A stretch of DNA of 64,000 bases from Oscillospiraceae bacterium (GTDB lineage Bacteria; Bacillota; Clostridia; Oscillospirales; Oscillospiraceae), in assembly GCA_017540565.1 (NCBI GenBank), contig JAFYAU010000030.1, positions 1 to 64,000 of the forward strand, written 5' to 3'. The translations under genes were made by a program, and so were the position numbers. Below the pieces are notes generated by a model. The model ran no database searches. It was not told the origin of the DNA and saw only the letters and a list, made by a program, of their open reading frames with translations. Positions 8,191 to 15,941 of this stretch are shown one piece after another (position 1 is the first letter of the stretch; the number at the start of each line of letters is the position of its first letter).

Positions 8191-9507
8191 ATGAAGGAAG
8201 AAACCGTAAACAGGATACTGTCGGCCTATGAGGCGGCGGCCGGGAAGCCGTGCCGCTACCAGGCCGCCCGGGAGGACCCGGCGGCGCCTCCCTGCGCCTT
8301 CTGCCGCCTGATCCAGCGCTCGCCCGCGGGCGCCGCGGCATGCCGCGCGCAGCAGCTGGCGGCATGCGAGAGGGCGGAGGAGAGGGACGGATACCATGTC
8401 CTGGCCTGCCACGCGGGCCTGGTGGAATGGGTCGTGCCGGTGCGGGAGAAGGGACGGCTGGAGGGTTGGTTCCATGCAGGATTCGCCGTGAGCAGCGGGG
8501 ACGGCCGGGAGAAGATCGAGCTCCAGGAGAAGGAGTATCTGGCCAGGTTCGGCGCGGAGGAGGAGGAATTCCGGGAGGCGCTGGACGGGACGGACGTGGT
8601 GTCCAGCGGGAAATTCGCCGCCTACGCCTCGCTCCTGGCGGCGCTGACCCGCATCTGCGGGGAGAGCGAGGCGCCGGACACGAGAAGGACCGCCCCGGAC
8701 ATCCGGGACATCGTCTACTTCGAAGGCACTGACGCGGGCTCCGGGCCTCGCGGCAGGTCTCTGTCCTCCTACGTCTTCCAGAGGGAACTGGACCGGGAGG
8801 AGATGACGGCGTTCTGGAAGGGGATCGAAGTCCGGGCGTCCGCCGTCTTCACCGAGCTCATGTCCGGCCGCGGCATCGCCGCCAGGCAGCTGTTCGAGGA
8901 GATCATGGCCCTGGCCTATGCGGAGGAGGATCCCGAGACGGCAAAGATCAGCGCGGAGATGCTCTTCCACATCATCTTCCTGAAATACTACGGCAAGGAC
9001 GTGTACGACGTCCGCTTCTACCGGCTGGCCTTCGAGACGATCCGCAGGCTGTTCGAAGCCGACGGCATGGACAGGATCCGGCGGATCATGAACGCGAGCT
9101 TCGACGAGATGTACGGTTTCTACAACGCCGGAGCGGAAAAGGAGAGCGGGAGCCGGGCGGTGCAGGTGATCATGGATTACCTGGAAAGGAACTACGCGTC
9201 GGACATCCGCGTCGCGGACGCCGCGGCAGCCGCGTATCTGTCACCGGATTACGCCAGCAGGCTCGTGAAAAAGGAGACGTCCTTCACGATCAAATGGGCG
9301 CTGAACCAGATCCGAATGCGGCACGCGCAGGAGCTGCTCGTGCAGACGAGGATGCCGGTGGCGGAGATCAGCCGCGCCGTGGGGTACCGGGACACCCGGG
9401 GATTCTACAAGATGTTCACCAAGCACTTCGGCATCACGTGCACGGAGATGCGCAGCCGGTTCTCAGGCGTGGAACGGGACGGAGGCGGGGGAACGGGGAA
9501 GAAATGA
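8191..9507 (+). CDS. PocR-domain AraC-family transcriptional regulator
   Basis: A 438-residue protein; the ATG at 8191 follows GGGAGG. Residues about 1-150 form a PocR ligand-binding domain with Cys-rich CAFCRLIQRSPAGAAAC and a conserved YHVLACHAGLVEWVVPV stretch. A central helical region follows. A C-terminal AraC-type double helix-turn-helix (about 340-430) includes VAEISRAVGYRDTRGFYKMFTKHFG. PocR domains regulate 1,2-propanediol and similar diol-dehydratase systems in other bacteria. It is divergent from the activase/glycyl-radical enzyme pair, so I infer it activates those genes in response to the substrate or a product. Confidence 0.9.
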   Translation: MKEETVNRILSAYEAAAGKPCRYQAAREDPAAPPCAFCRLIQRSPAGAAACRAQQLAACERAEERDGYHVLACHAGLVEWVVPVREKGRLEGWFHAGFAVSSGDGREKIELQEKEYLARFGAEEEEFREALDGTDVVSSGKFAAYASLLAALTRICGESEAPDTRRTAPDIRDIVYFEGTDAGSGPRGRSLSSYVFQRELDREEMTAFWKGIEVRASAVFTELMSGRGIAARQLFEEIMALAYAEEDPETAKISAEMLFHIIFLKYYGKDVYDVRFYRLAFETIRRLFEADGMDRIRRIMNASFDEMYGFYNAGAEKESGSRAVQVIMDYLERNYASDIRVADAAAAAYLSPDYASRLVKKETSFTIKWALNQIRMRHAQELLVQTRMPVAEISRAVGYRDTRGFYKMFTKHFGITCTEMRSRFSGVERDGGGGTGKK

Positions 9508-9548
9508 CGGTACCTGCCGTTTCTCCGCGATTTTTCCGAAAATGCCTA

Positions 9549-9577
9549 TTGACAGACGGGAAGGCAGCGGGTAGTAT
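9549..9577 (+). promoter_or_regulatory. Sigma-A type promoter of the SnoaL-like gene
   Basis: TTGACA (9549-9554) and TAGTAT (9572-9577) are separated by exactly 17 bp. The predicted transcription start falls just before the palindrome at 9587, so a bound repressor would block it. Confidence 0.7.
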
Positions 9578-9586
9578 ATCCTTAGG

Positions 9587-9604
9587 TTAGCGAGCGTTCA
9601 GTAG
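9587..9604. promoter_or_regulatory. Operator-like palindrome (site 2 of 4)
   Basis: TTAGCGAGCGTTCAGTAG matches TTAnnGAnYRnTCnnTAA except for the last base. It overlaps the expected +1 region of the TTGACA/TAGTAT promoter, a classical repressor position. Confidence 0.65.
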
Positions 9605-9671
9605 GCATCCGCCGGACGGCCGCCCGCTCAGCCGGAAATGACTATGCTTCACATGGAAAGAGGTGGTTCCC

Positions 9672-10103
9672 TTGAGCTTTTCCTACGATGAGATCAGAGA
9701 GTTCATGCTTGCGTATTTCCCCAGTTACGCGGAGAAGGCGCAGGATCCCGTGCTGCAGCCGGAGATGGACCGGTTCTACGCGCCGGATATCTCCTTCGAC
9801 AACGGCATGAACAGCCGGGAGCAGTGGTACCGCGCCTGCCTCAGCCATCCCGCGGTCGTCGACGTACTGACCGTCGAGAGGCTGTGCATCGACGAGAGGA
9901 ACCTGTTCGTCAGCGCGATGGTGACGTCCCGGCCGACGGAGAGGGAGACGGGAAAGGTGCTGCTGGAGATCGGCATGAACGCCTTCTACCGGCTGAAGGC
10001 CGACGAGGAAGGCCGGCTGAAGATCGCGCGGATCGACGTGTTCCTGGAGAGCGATCCCCGGAAGGCCGCGCAGATGTTCGAGATCTACGCCCCGAAACGC
10101 TGA
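9672..10103 (+). CDS. SnoaL/NTF2-like protein
   Basis: A 143-residue protein. The TTG at 9672 is preferred over an upstream in-frame GTG because AAAGAGGTGG ends just upstream of it. The pattern of N-terminal helices, a phenylalanine/tyrosine-rich pocket (DRFYAPDISFDNGMNSREQWY) and a curved beta-sheet end (LLEIGMNAFYRLKADE) suggests an NTF2-like/SnoaL fold. Such proteins act as small isomerases, hydrolases, hydratases or ligand carriers, so the reaction is open. It is flanked by two operator-like palindromes and has its own promoter, placing it in the putative TetR regulon. Confidence 0.65.
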   Translation: MSFSYDEIREFMLAYFPSYAEKAQDPVLQPEMDRFYAPDISFDNGMNSREQWYRACLSHPAVVDVLTVERLCIDERNLFVSAMVTSRPTERETGKVLLEIGMNAFYRLKADEEGRLKIARIDVFLESDPRKAAQMFEIYAPKR

Positions 10104-10124
10104 CATGTTTTTTTTAAGGGAAAA

Positions 10125-10142
10125 TTAACGAGCGTTCACTAA
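10125..10142. promoter_or_regulatory. Operator-like palindrome (site 3 of 4) before transporter operon
   Basis: TTAACGAGCGTTCACTAA is the best full match to TTAnnGAnYRnTCnnTAA. It lies 70 bp upstream of the solute-binding lipoprotein start. Confidence 0.7.
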
Positions 10143-10153
10143 TGACGGGAAAT

Positions 10154-10175
10154 CCGCCGGACGGGCGTTCCGGCG
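10154..10175 (+). other. Short hairpin in the leader of the solute-binding protein mRNA
   Basis: CGCCGGA (10155-10161) pairs with TCCGGCG (10169-10175), between the palindrome at 10125 and the GGAG of the lipoprotein gene. Its role is unknown; it may protect the 5' end of an abundant transcript. Confidence 0.35.
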
Positions 10176-10211
10176 ATTGAAAAACCAATTATTATTGAAA
10201 GGAGAACAGTT

Positions 10212-11888
10212 ATGAAATCCATTAGGAAGATCCTTTGCGTCCTTCTGGCCCTCATGATGGTCCTTGCGCTGTGTTCCTGCGGAGGCAAGAGCGGCGGAGA
10301 GACCGCCCCGGCGCCGGGCGGCGACAAAGAGCCCGCAAAGACGGACGACGGCGGCAAGGTATCCGAACAGACGGATGACGGCGGCGCGGCCTCCCAGGCG
10401 GCCGACGGCGGCGCGGCGGTCGAGACCGCGGCCAAGCCGGAGACGGTCACCATCGGCGTGACCGGCTGGCTCGGACGCTTCCTGGACGGCGCGGAGCCCT
10501 CTCCGAACCTGACCGCCTGCGACGGTGTCTACGATTCCCTGTTCCTGATCGACCAGTCCACCGCGCAGCCCTATTCCTACATCCTGTCCGACTGGGGCTA
10601 CGAGGATGAACTGACCTTCAAGATGACGCTGAAGGACGGCATCACGTTCGCCAACGGCGACGTCGCCACCGGCAGCGACCTGCTGTTCAGCGTCCTGCAG
10701 CACATCGAGAGAGGCGACATCAGCGCATCCTCCCTCGGCGATCTGGATCTCGACAACTGCAAGGCGGACGGCAATGTCGTCACGATCAAGTGGAAAGACC
10801 CCTGGGGCCCCGGCCTCACCAGCCGAAACATCTACCTGTTCGACGAGTCCTGGTGCCGCGAGAAGGGCTGGGATTCCTACGACTGGTATGAAGCCCCGAA
10901 CGGCTCCGGTCCCTTCAAGGTCACCGAGTACGTGACGGACGACCACATCACGCTGGAACTGCGCGACGACTACTGGAACGCCGCCAACGAGAAGTTCCAG
11001 GTCAAGAAATGGATCATCAAGTACTATGCCGACCAGTCCACCATGTACATGGCGCTGGAAAAGGGCGAGATCGCCATGGCCGGCCTGTCCAGCACGGACT
11101 ACACCCGTCTGGTCAACGACACCAGCTCCAAACTGAAGATCAAGACCCGCGCGATGGGCACGACGCTGAACTTCTTCTTCGGCGCCGTCAACAACCCGAT
11201 CTTCCAGGACAAGGCGGTCCGCCAGGCCATTGCCCACGGCGTCGACTGGTCCGCCATCGGCAAGCTTGCCTACGGCGACCTGTACGAGCCCGCGGACTCC
11301 ATCGTATCCACGAAGTCCCCGTTCTACAAGCCGCAGGGAGTCTATGAGTACAATCCCGATCTGGCCAAGCAGATCCTGGCCGACGCCGGCTACAAGGACG
11401 GCGACATCAAGATCCACCTGTTCGAGATGAACGGCGCGCACAAGGACTTCGCGGAAGCCTTCGACTATTACTGCGAGGCGATCGGCATCCAGGTCGATCT
11501 GGAATTCGGCGACGTCACGACGGGCCTGATGACCTGGATGCAGGACGGCGGCAGCGACGCCGGCTGGTACAACAACATCAACGGCGTCGCCAACGGCGAT
11601 CCGCACGAATCCCTGAACTGCTTCTACATCAAGGGCTTCACCTGGTGCTGGTGGTATCAGCCCGAGGTCCAGGAGAGGTTCCTGAAGGCCGCCCACACGA
11701 CGGACGAGGCGAGCCGCAGCGAGCAGTACGCCGAACTGCAGAAGCTGGCGTATGACGAATACATCATCGTTCCCATCTGCGAGTGCATGTCCGTTATCGG
11801 CTACGATCCCGAAGTGTTCAGCGAAGCCGAGATGAACGCCTACACCTACACGAGCGCCTACACGCTGCTGCACGCGCTTTCCTGGTAA
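10212..11888 (+). CDS. ABC transporter substrate-binding lipoprotein, peptide/nickel (SBP family 5) type
   Basis: A 558-residue lipoprotein with AAAGGAG before its ATG. The signal peptide ends in lipobox LCSC with acylated Cys23. A low-complexity Gly/Ala/Asp/Lys linker (about 24-78) follows, then a family-5 extracellular binding domain (DppA/OppA type) with LTFKMTLKDGITFANGDVATGSD as the family signature. It would capture the substrate outside the membrane and deliver it to the permeases encoded next. Family-5 proteins bind peptides, opines, nickel chelates or sugars, so the ligand cannot be named. Tryptophan- and tyrosine-rich segments (FTWCWWYQPE) may line the pocket. Confidence 0.93.
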   Translation: MKSIRKILCVLLALMMVLALCSCGGKSGGETAPAPGGDKEPAKTDDGGKVSEQTDDGGAASQAADGGAAVETAAKPETVTIGVTGWLGRFLDGAEPSPNLTACDGVYDSLFLIDQSTAQPYSYILSDWGYEDELTFKMTLKDGITFANGDVATGSDLLFSVLQHIERGDISASSLGDLDLDNCKADGNVVTIKWKDPWGPGLTSRNIYLFDESWCREKGWDSYDWYEAPNGSGPFKVTEYVTDDHITLELRDDYWNAANEKFQVKKWIIKYYADQSTMYMALEKGEIAMAGLSSTDYTRLVNDTSSKLKIKTRAMGTTLNFFFGAVNNPIFQDKAVRQAIAHGVDWSAIGKLAYGDLYEPADSIVSTKSPFYKPQGVYEYNPDLAKQILADAGYKDGDIKIHLFEMNGAHKDFAEAFDYYCEAIGIQVDLEFGDVTTGLMTWMQDGGSDAGWYNNINGVANGDPHESLNCFYIKGFTWCWWYQPEVQERFLKAAHTTDEASRSEQYAELQKLAYDEYIIVPICECMSVIGYDPEVFSEAEMNAYTYTSAYTLLHALSW

Positions 11889-11906
11889 GCAGCGGAAAAC
11901 ATCATT

Positions 11907-11925
11907 CGTTTACCTGACTGGTAAA
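11907..11925. repeat. Small inverted repeat after the binding-protein gene
   Basis: TTTACC and GGTAAA are separated by five bases about 20-35 bp after the stop. It could be an RNA stem or a protein site; I see no further support. Confidence 0.3.
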
Positions 11926-11941
11926 ACCTGAGCGATAACCG

Positions 11942-11982
11942 AAGGGCGGGAGAGCGGGAGAGACTCCTGTTCTCCTGCCCTT
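11942..11982 (+). terminator. Intercistronic hairpin between binding protein and permease genes
   Basis: AAGGGCGGGAGA (11942-11953) pairs with TCTCCTGCCCTT (11971-11982) with one G-U pair. No U-run follows. Such structures commonly keep the binding-protein mRNA more abundant than the permease mRNA. Confidence 0.55.
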
Positions 11983-12026
11983 AGTAAAATCCGGTACTGA
12001 AACAGACTGAGGGGAGGCATGATCCT

Positions 12027-13007
12027 TTGTCCAGATATATCATCAAACGACTGCTGTGGATGATCCCCGTCATCTTAGGTGTGCTGGTTATCGTGTTCAC
12101 GATCAGTTACTTTACGCCCGGTGACCCGGCCATGTCCATGCTGGGCACGAACTATACCGAGGAGAGCTATGTCGCTCTGAGAGAAAAGCTGGGGCTGGAC
12201 AAGCCGTTTCTCGTCCAGCTGTGGAACTATCTGTGGGGCCTTATCTCCCGGGGCGATCTCGGGACTTCGTACATTGGAAGCGTGCCGGTAGCGACCGAGG
12301 TCGTCCACCGCTTCCCCATCACGTTCAAGCTCGGCATCATGAGCGTAATCGTAACGACCGTGATCGGGGTGCCGCTCGGCATCCTCTCGGCGACGAAGCA
12401 GTATTCCGTCGCCGACTATACGGTCACCAGTTTCGCGCTGATCATAGCGGCGATCCCGAACTATGTTTTCGCCCTTCTGGGCCTGCTGCTTTTCGCGGTC
12501 AAGCTCGGATGGCTGCCGGTCTCCGGCGTGGACAGCTGGAAGAGCTGGGTCATGCCGGTGGCGGCGAACTCATTCGGGTTTATCGCGGTCATCGTCCGCA
12601 TGACGCGGACAAGTATGCTGGAAGTGATTCGGTCAGACTACATCCGCACGGCACGGTCCAAGGGACTGCGCGAGAGGCTCGTCATCTGGAAGCACGCGTT
12701 CCCGAACGCCCTGATCCCGATCGTCACCGTCATCGGAACGCAGCTCAGCTTCATCATGGCAGGTTCGATCATCGTCGAGACGATCTTCTCGATCCCCGGC
12801 ATGGGCACCTACATCATGACGGGCATCAATTCGCGCGACTATCCCATCATCAACGGGACCGTCCTGCTCCTGTCGCTGTGCATCTGCGGCATGAACCTGA
12901 TCGTGGATATTGCGTACGCATTCATCGACCCGAGGATCAAGGCGCAGTATGAATCGGGGAGAAAACGCGTAAAGAAAGCGAAAATTCCGGGAAAGGCGGT
13001 GCCGTGA
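12027..13007 (+). CDS. ABC transporter permease, DppB type
   Basis: A 326-residue permease with six predicted membrane helices. The start is TTG, placed 9 bases after GGGGAGG. The N-terminal RYIIKRLLWMIPVILGVLV and FTPGDPA are DppB/OppB signatures. The EAA-loop region (ARSKGL, HAFPNALIPIVT) contacts the ATPases. It forms the transmembrane channel with the next gene's product. The stop overlaps the next start. Confidence 0.93.
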   Translation: MSRYIIKRLLWMIPVILGVLVIVFTISYFTPGDPAMSMLGTNYTEESYVALREKLGLDKPFLVQLWNYLWGLISRGDLGTSYIGSVPVATEVVHRFPITFKLGIMSVIVTTVIGVPLGILSATKQYSVADYTVTSFALIIAAIPNYVFALLGLLLFAVKLGWLPVSGVDSWKSWVMPVAANSFGFIAVIVRMTRTSMLEVIRSDYIRTARSKGLRERLVIWKHAFPNALIPIVTVIGTQLSFIMAGSIIVETIFSIPGMGTYIMTGINSRDYPIINGTVLLLSLCICGMNLIVDIAYAFIDPRIKAQYESGRKRVKKAKIPGKAVP

Positions 13008-13915
13008 TGATCATCACCATGCTTACGGGCGGCGGCGAAGAGCAGATCGAGAGTCTGGAAAACGCGGCCCGCAGACACACACAGGCCGGCGACGTGTTCC
13101 GCCGCCTGCTGAACAACAAGCTCGGCATGATCGGCCTCTGCATCGTCATCGTCCTTCTGTTCCTGACGATCTTTTCCGGTGTCGTGACGAAGTTCCCGTA
13201 TGAGGAGCAGGATTTCGGAAACCGGTTCCAGTTCCCGGATCCCGTTCACATCATGGGAACGGACAACTTCGGGCGGGACATCTGGTCCCGGCTCGTATAC
13301 GGCGGCAGGATCTCTCTCCTGGTCGCCGTCATCTCCGTGGCGATCTCCCTGACCTGCGGCGTCATCCTCGGCTCCGTCGCCGGCTATTTCGGCGGCAAGG
13401 TCGACATCACCATCATGCGTATCCTGGACATCCTGATGGCGATCCCCGGCCTGCTGATGGCCATCGCGGTGTCGGCCATGCTGGGCTCCGGCCCGGTCAA
13501 GACCGCCATGGCGATCTCGATCTCCGGCATCCCGGCCTCGGCCAGGCTGATCCGGTCGACCGTCATGTCGATCAAGAGCAACGAATACGTGGAGGCGGCC
13601 GTCGCGACCGGTTCCACGAACCGGAGGGTCATCTTCAGGCACATCCTGCCGAACGTCATCGCGCCGATCATCGTGAACTCCACGCTGGGCATCGGCGGCA
13701 ACATCATGGCGATCTCCGGCCTGAGCTTCATCGGGCTGGGCGTTCAGCCGCCCACGCCGGAATGGGGATCCATCCTCTCCTCCGGCAGGCCCTATCTGCG
13801 CGATTTCTGGCCGATGATCGTGTTCCCGTCGCTGTTTATCATGCTGACGCTGTTCGCATTCAACCTCCTGGGCGATGCGCTTCGCGACGCGCTCGACCCC
13901 AAACTGAAGAAGTGA
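13007..13915 (+). CDS. ABC transporter permease, DppC type
   Basis: A 302-residue permease partner. I prefer the ATG at 13007 over an overlapping GTG at 13004 because it sits at better distance from AAAGGCGG. An OppC-type N-terminal helix (LGMIGLCIVIVLLFLTIFSGVV) precedes the GTDNFGRDIWSRLVYGGRISL motif diagnostic of DppC/OppC. The EAA loop reads VATGSTNRRVIFRHILPNV. It is translationally coupled to the DppB-like gene and followed after 13 bp by the first ATPase gene. Confidence 0.93.
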   Translation: MIITMLTGGGEEQIESLENAARRHTQAGDVFRRLLNNKLGMIGLCIVIVLLFLTIFSGVVTKFPYEEQDFGNRFQFPDPVHIMGTDNFGRDIWSRLVYGGRISLLVAVISVAISLTCGVILGSVAGYFGGKVDITIMRILDILMAIPGLLMAIAVSAMLGSGPVKTAMAISISGIPASARLIRSTVMSIKSNEYVEAAVATGSTNRRVIFRHILPNVIAPIIVNSTLGIGGNIMAISGLSFIGLGVQPPTPEWGSILSSGRPYLRDFWPMIVFPSLFIMLTLFAFNLLGDALRDALDPKLKK

Positions 13916-13928
13916 GGGGCGTGACGAG

Positions 13929-14897
13929 ATGAATCTGCTTGAAATCAAAGATCTGTCCATCCATTACGTTACAAAAGAAGGGACCTTCAAATCCGTCAAC
14001 CATGTGAATCTGGAGCTGGAGGAAGGGGAGACGATCGGGCTCGTCGGAGAGACCGGCGCCGGAAAAACGACCACGGCGCTCGGCATCCTGCGCCTGCTGC
14101 AGTCCCCTCCGGCGAAGATCGTCAGCGGAGAGATCCTGTTCAAAGGGACGGACCTGCTCAAGGTCTCCGAGGAGGAGATGCAGAAGATCCGCGGCAACGA
14201 CATCGCCATGATCTTCCAGGATCCCATGACGGCGCTGAACCCGATCATGCGCGTGGGCGACCAGATCACCGAGGTCATCGAGCTCCATAACGACTGCACG
14301 CACGAGGAAGCGCGCAAGAGGATGAGGAACATGCTCGAACTGGTCGGCATCAACGTGGAGAGAGCCAGGGAGTTCCCGCATCAGTTCTCCGGCGGCATGA
14401 AGCAGCGCGTCGTCATCGCCATGGCGCTGGCCTGCAACCCGCATCTGCTGATCGCGGACGAACCCACGACGGCCCTGGACGTGACGATCCAGGCTCAGGT
14501 GCTCGAGATGATGAACGAACTGAAGGAGAAGCTTGGCACCTCCATGATCCTGATCACGCACGACCTTGGCATCGTGGCCTCCAACTGCGACAAGGTGGCC
14601 ATCATGTACGCCGGGGAGATCGTGGAATACGGTTCTCTCGAACAGATATTCCATCACATCAGCCATCCCTACACGGAAGGCCTGTTCAATTCCATCCCGA
14701 GCCTGGACAAGGACGTGGACAGACTGAAGCCGATCAAGGGCCTGATGCCGGATCCGTCCGCACTGCCCGAGGGATGCAAGTTCAATCCGCGCTGTCAGTA
14801 CTGCACCGAGAAGTGCAGGACGACGGAACCGCCTCTGTATGAGATCCAGCCGGGACATCTGGTGAGATGCCTGCGGTACGGAGAGGAGGGACAGTGA
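13929..14897 (+). CDS. ABC transporter ATPase, DppD type
   Basis: A 322-residue ATPase. Walker A is GETGAGKTT (about 36-44), the signature is FSGGMKQR and Walker B is [12 protein letters not shown]. The C-terminal oligopeptide-transporter domain carries a Cys cluster ([12 protein letters not shown] plus a later Cys) as in family members with an Fe-S site. It powers uptake together with the DppF-like protein encoded one base later. Confidence 0.94.
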   Translation: MNLLEIKDLSIHYVTKEGTFKSVNHVNLELEEGETIGLVGETGAGKTTTALGILRLLQSPPAKIVSGEILFKGTDLLKVSEEEMQKIRGNDIAMIFQDPMTALNPIMRVGDQITEVIELHNDCTHEEARKRMRNMLELVGINVERAREFPHQFSGGMKQRVVIAMALACNPHLLIADEPTTALDVTIQAQVLEMMNELKEKLGTSMILITHDLGIVASNCDKVAIMYAGEIVEYGSLEQIFHHISHPYTEGLFNSIPSLDKDVDRLKPIKGLMPDPSALPEGCKFNPRCQYCTEKCRTTEPPLYEIQPGHLVRCLRYGEEGQ

Positions 14898-14898
14898 C

Positions 14899-15861
14899 AT
14901 GGCAGAGCTTCTGCGTGTGGAACACCTGAAAAAGTATTTCCCGACGCCGGCCGGCATGCTCCACGCGGTGGACGACGTCTCGTTCACGGTGGAAACGGGT
15001 ACGACCCTCGGCGTCGTCGGCGAGAGCGGCTGCGGCAAATCCACGCTGGGGCGGACCGTCCTGCGTCTGCTCAATCCCACCGACGGCAAAATCATCTTCG
15101 ACGGCCGCGACATCACGAAGATCAAGGGAAAGGAACTGCAGAACCTCCGGCGCGAGATGCAGATCATCTTCCAGGATCCGTTCTCGTCCCTGAACCCGAG
15201 ATTCTCCGTCTCCGAGCTGATCTCGGACCCGCTGAGGACCTTCAAGCTGTGCAGGACCGCCGCGGACCGGAAGAAGAGAGTCTATGAGCTGATGGACCTC
15301 GTCGGACTGGCCCGCCGGTTCGAAAACAGCTATCCGCACGAACTGGACGGCGGCCGCCGGCAGCGCATCGGCATCGCGCGCGCCCTGTCCCTCGATCCGA
15401 AGTTCATCGTATGCGACGAGCCGGTATCCGCCCTGGACGTCTCCATCCAGGCGCAGATCCTGAACCTCCTGCAGGACCTTCAGGAATCCGTCGGCCTGAC
15501 CTACATCTTCGTGACCCACGACATGTCCGTCGTGCGCCACATCTCCGACGACATCCTGGTCATGTACGTCGGCGCCATGCTGGAGAAGAGCCCGTCCAAG
15601 GAACTGTTCAAAAAGCCGCTGCACCCGTACACGAAGGGCCTGCTGTCGGCGATCCCCATTCCCAGCATCGACGTGCCGAAGACGAAGGTGGTGCTCCAGG
15701 GCGAGCTGTCTTCGCCCATCGAGCCCAAGAAGCAGTGCCGCTTCTGCCCCCGCTGCCCGTACGCGGACGAGCGGTGCCAGAACGAGGTGCCGGCGTATGA
15801 GGAGGTCCTCCCGAACCACTTCGTGGCCTGCCACAAGGTGCGGGAGATCAACGGCCTGTAA
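14899..15861 (+). CDS. ABC transporter ATPase, DppF type, with variant signature LDGGR
   Basis: A 320-residue ATPase. Walker A is GESGCGKST and Walker B is FIVCDEPVSALD. The signature motif, usually LSGGQ, reads LDGGRRQRIG. The C-terminal part has the Cys motif CRFCPRCPYADERC. The variant signature occurs in some DppF-like subfamilies to my knowledge, so the protein is probably active. It is the last gene of the transporter operon; a weak hairpin followed by TATTTTTC precedes the next operator. Confidence 0.92.
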   Translation: MAELLRVEHLKKYFPTPAGMLHAVDDVSFTVETGTTLGVVGESGCGKSTLGRTVLRLLNPTDGKIIFDGRDITKIKGKELQNLRREMQIIFQDPFSSLNPRFSVSELISDPLRTFKLCRTAADRKKRVYELMDLVGLARRFENSYPHELDGGRRQRIGIARALSLDPKFIVCDEPVSALDVSIQAQILNLLQDLQESVGLTYIFVTHDMSVVRHISDDILVMYVGAMLEKSPSKELFKKPLHPYTKGLLSAIPIPSIDVPKTKVVLQGELSSPIEPKKQCRFCPRCPYADERCQNEVPAYEEVLPNHFVACHKVREINGL

Positions 15862-15904
15862 TGCGGGCAAGTCCGGTGATCCGGCTATTTTTCATCAAAA
15901 TCAA

Positions 15905-15922
15905 TTAGCGGTCGTTCGCTAA
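15905..15922. promoter_or_regulatory. Operator-like palindrome (site 4 of 4)
   Basis: TTAGCGGTCGTTCGCTAA has perfect outer arms TTAGCG/CGCTAA. It lies 19 bp before the first UGSC-like gene and would control the genes from there to the aldehyde dehydrogenase, if they form one transcript. Confidence 0.7.
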
Positions 15923-15941
15923 TGAGGAGGGGTTATCCGAT

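Noticed and set aside
10108-10116. T-run after the SnoaL-like gene as a terminator
   Set aside because: No stem precedes it, so it is not an intrinsic terminator.
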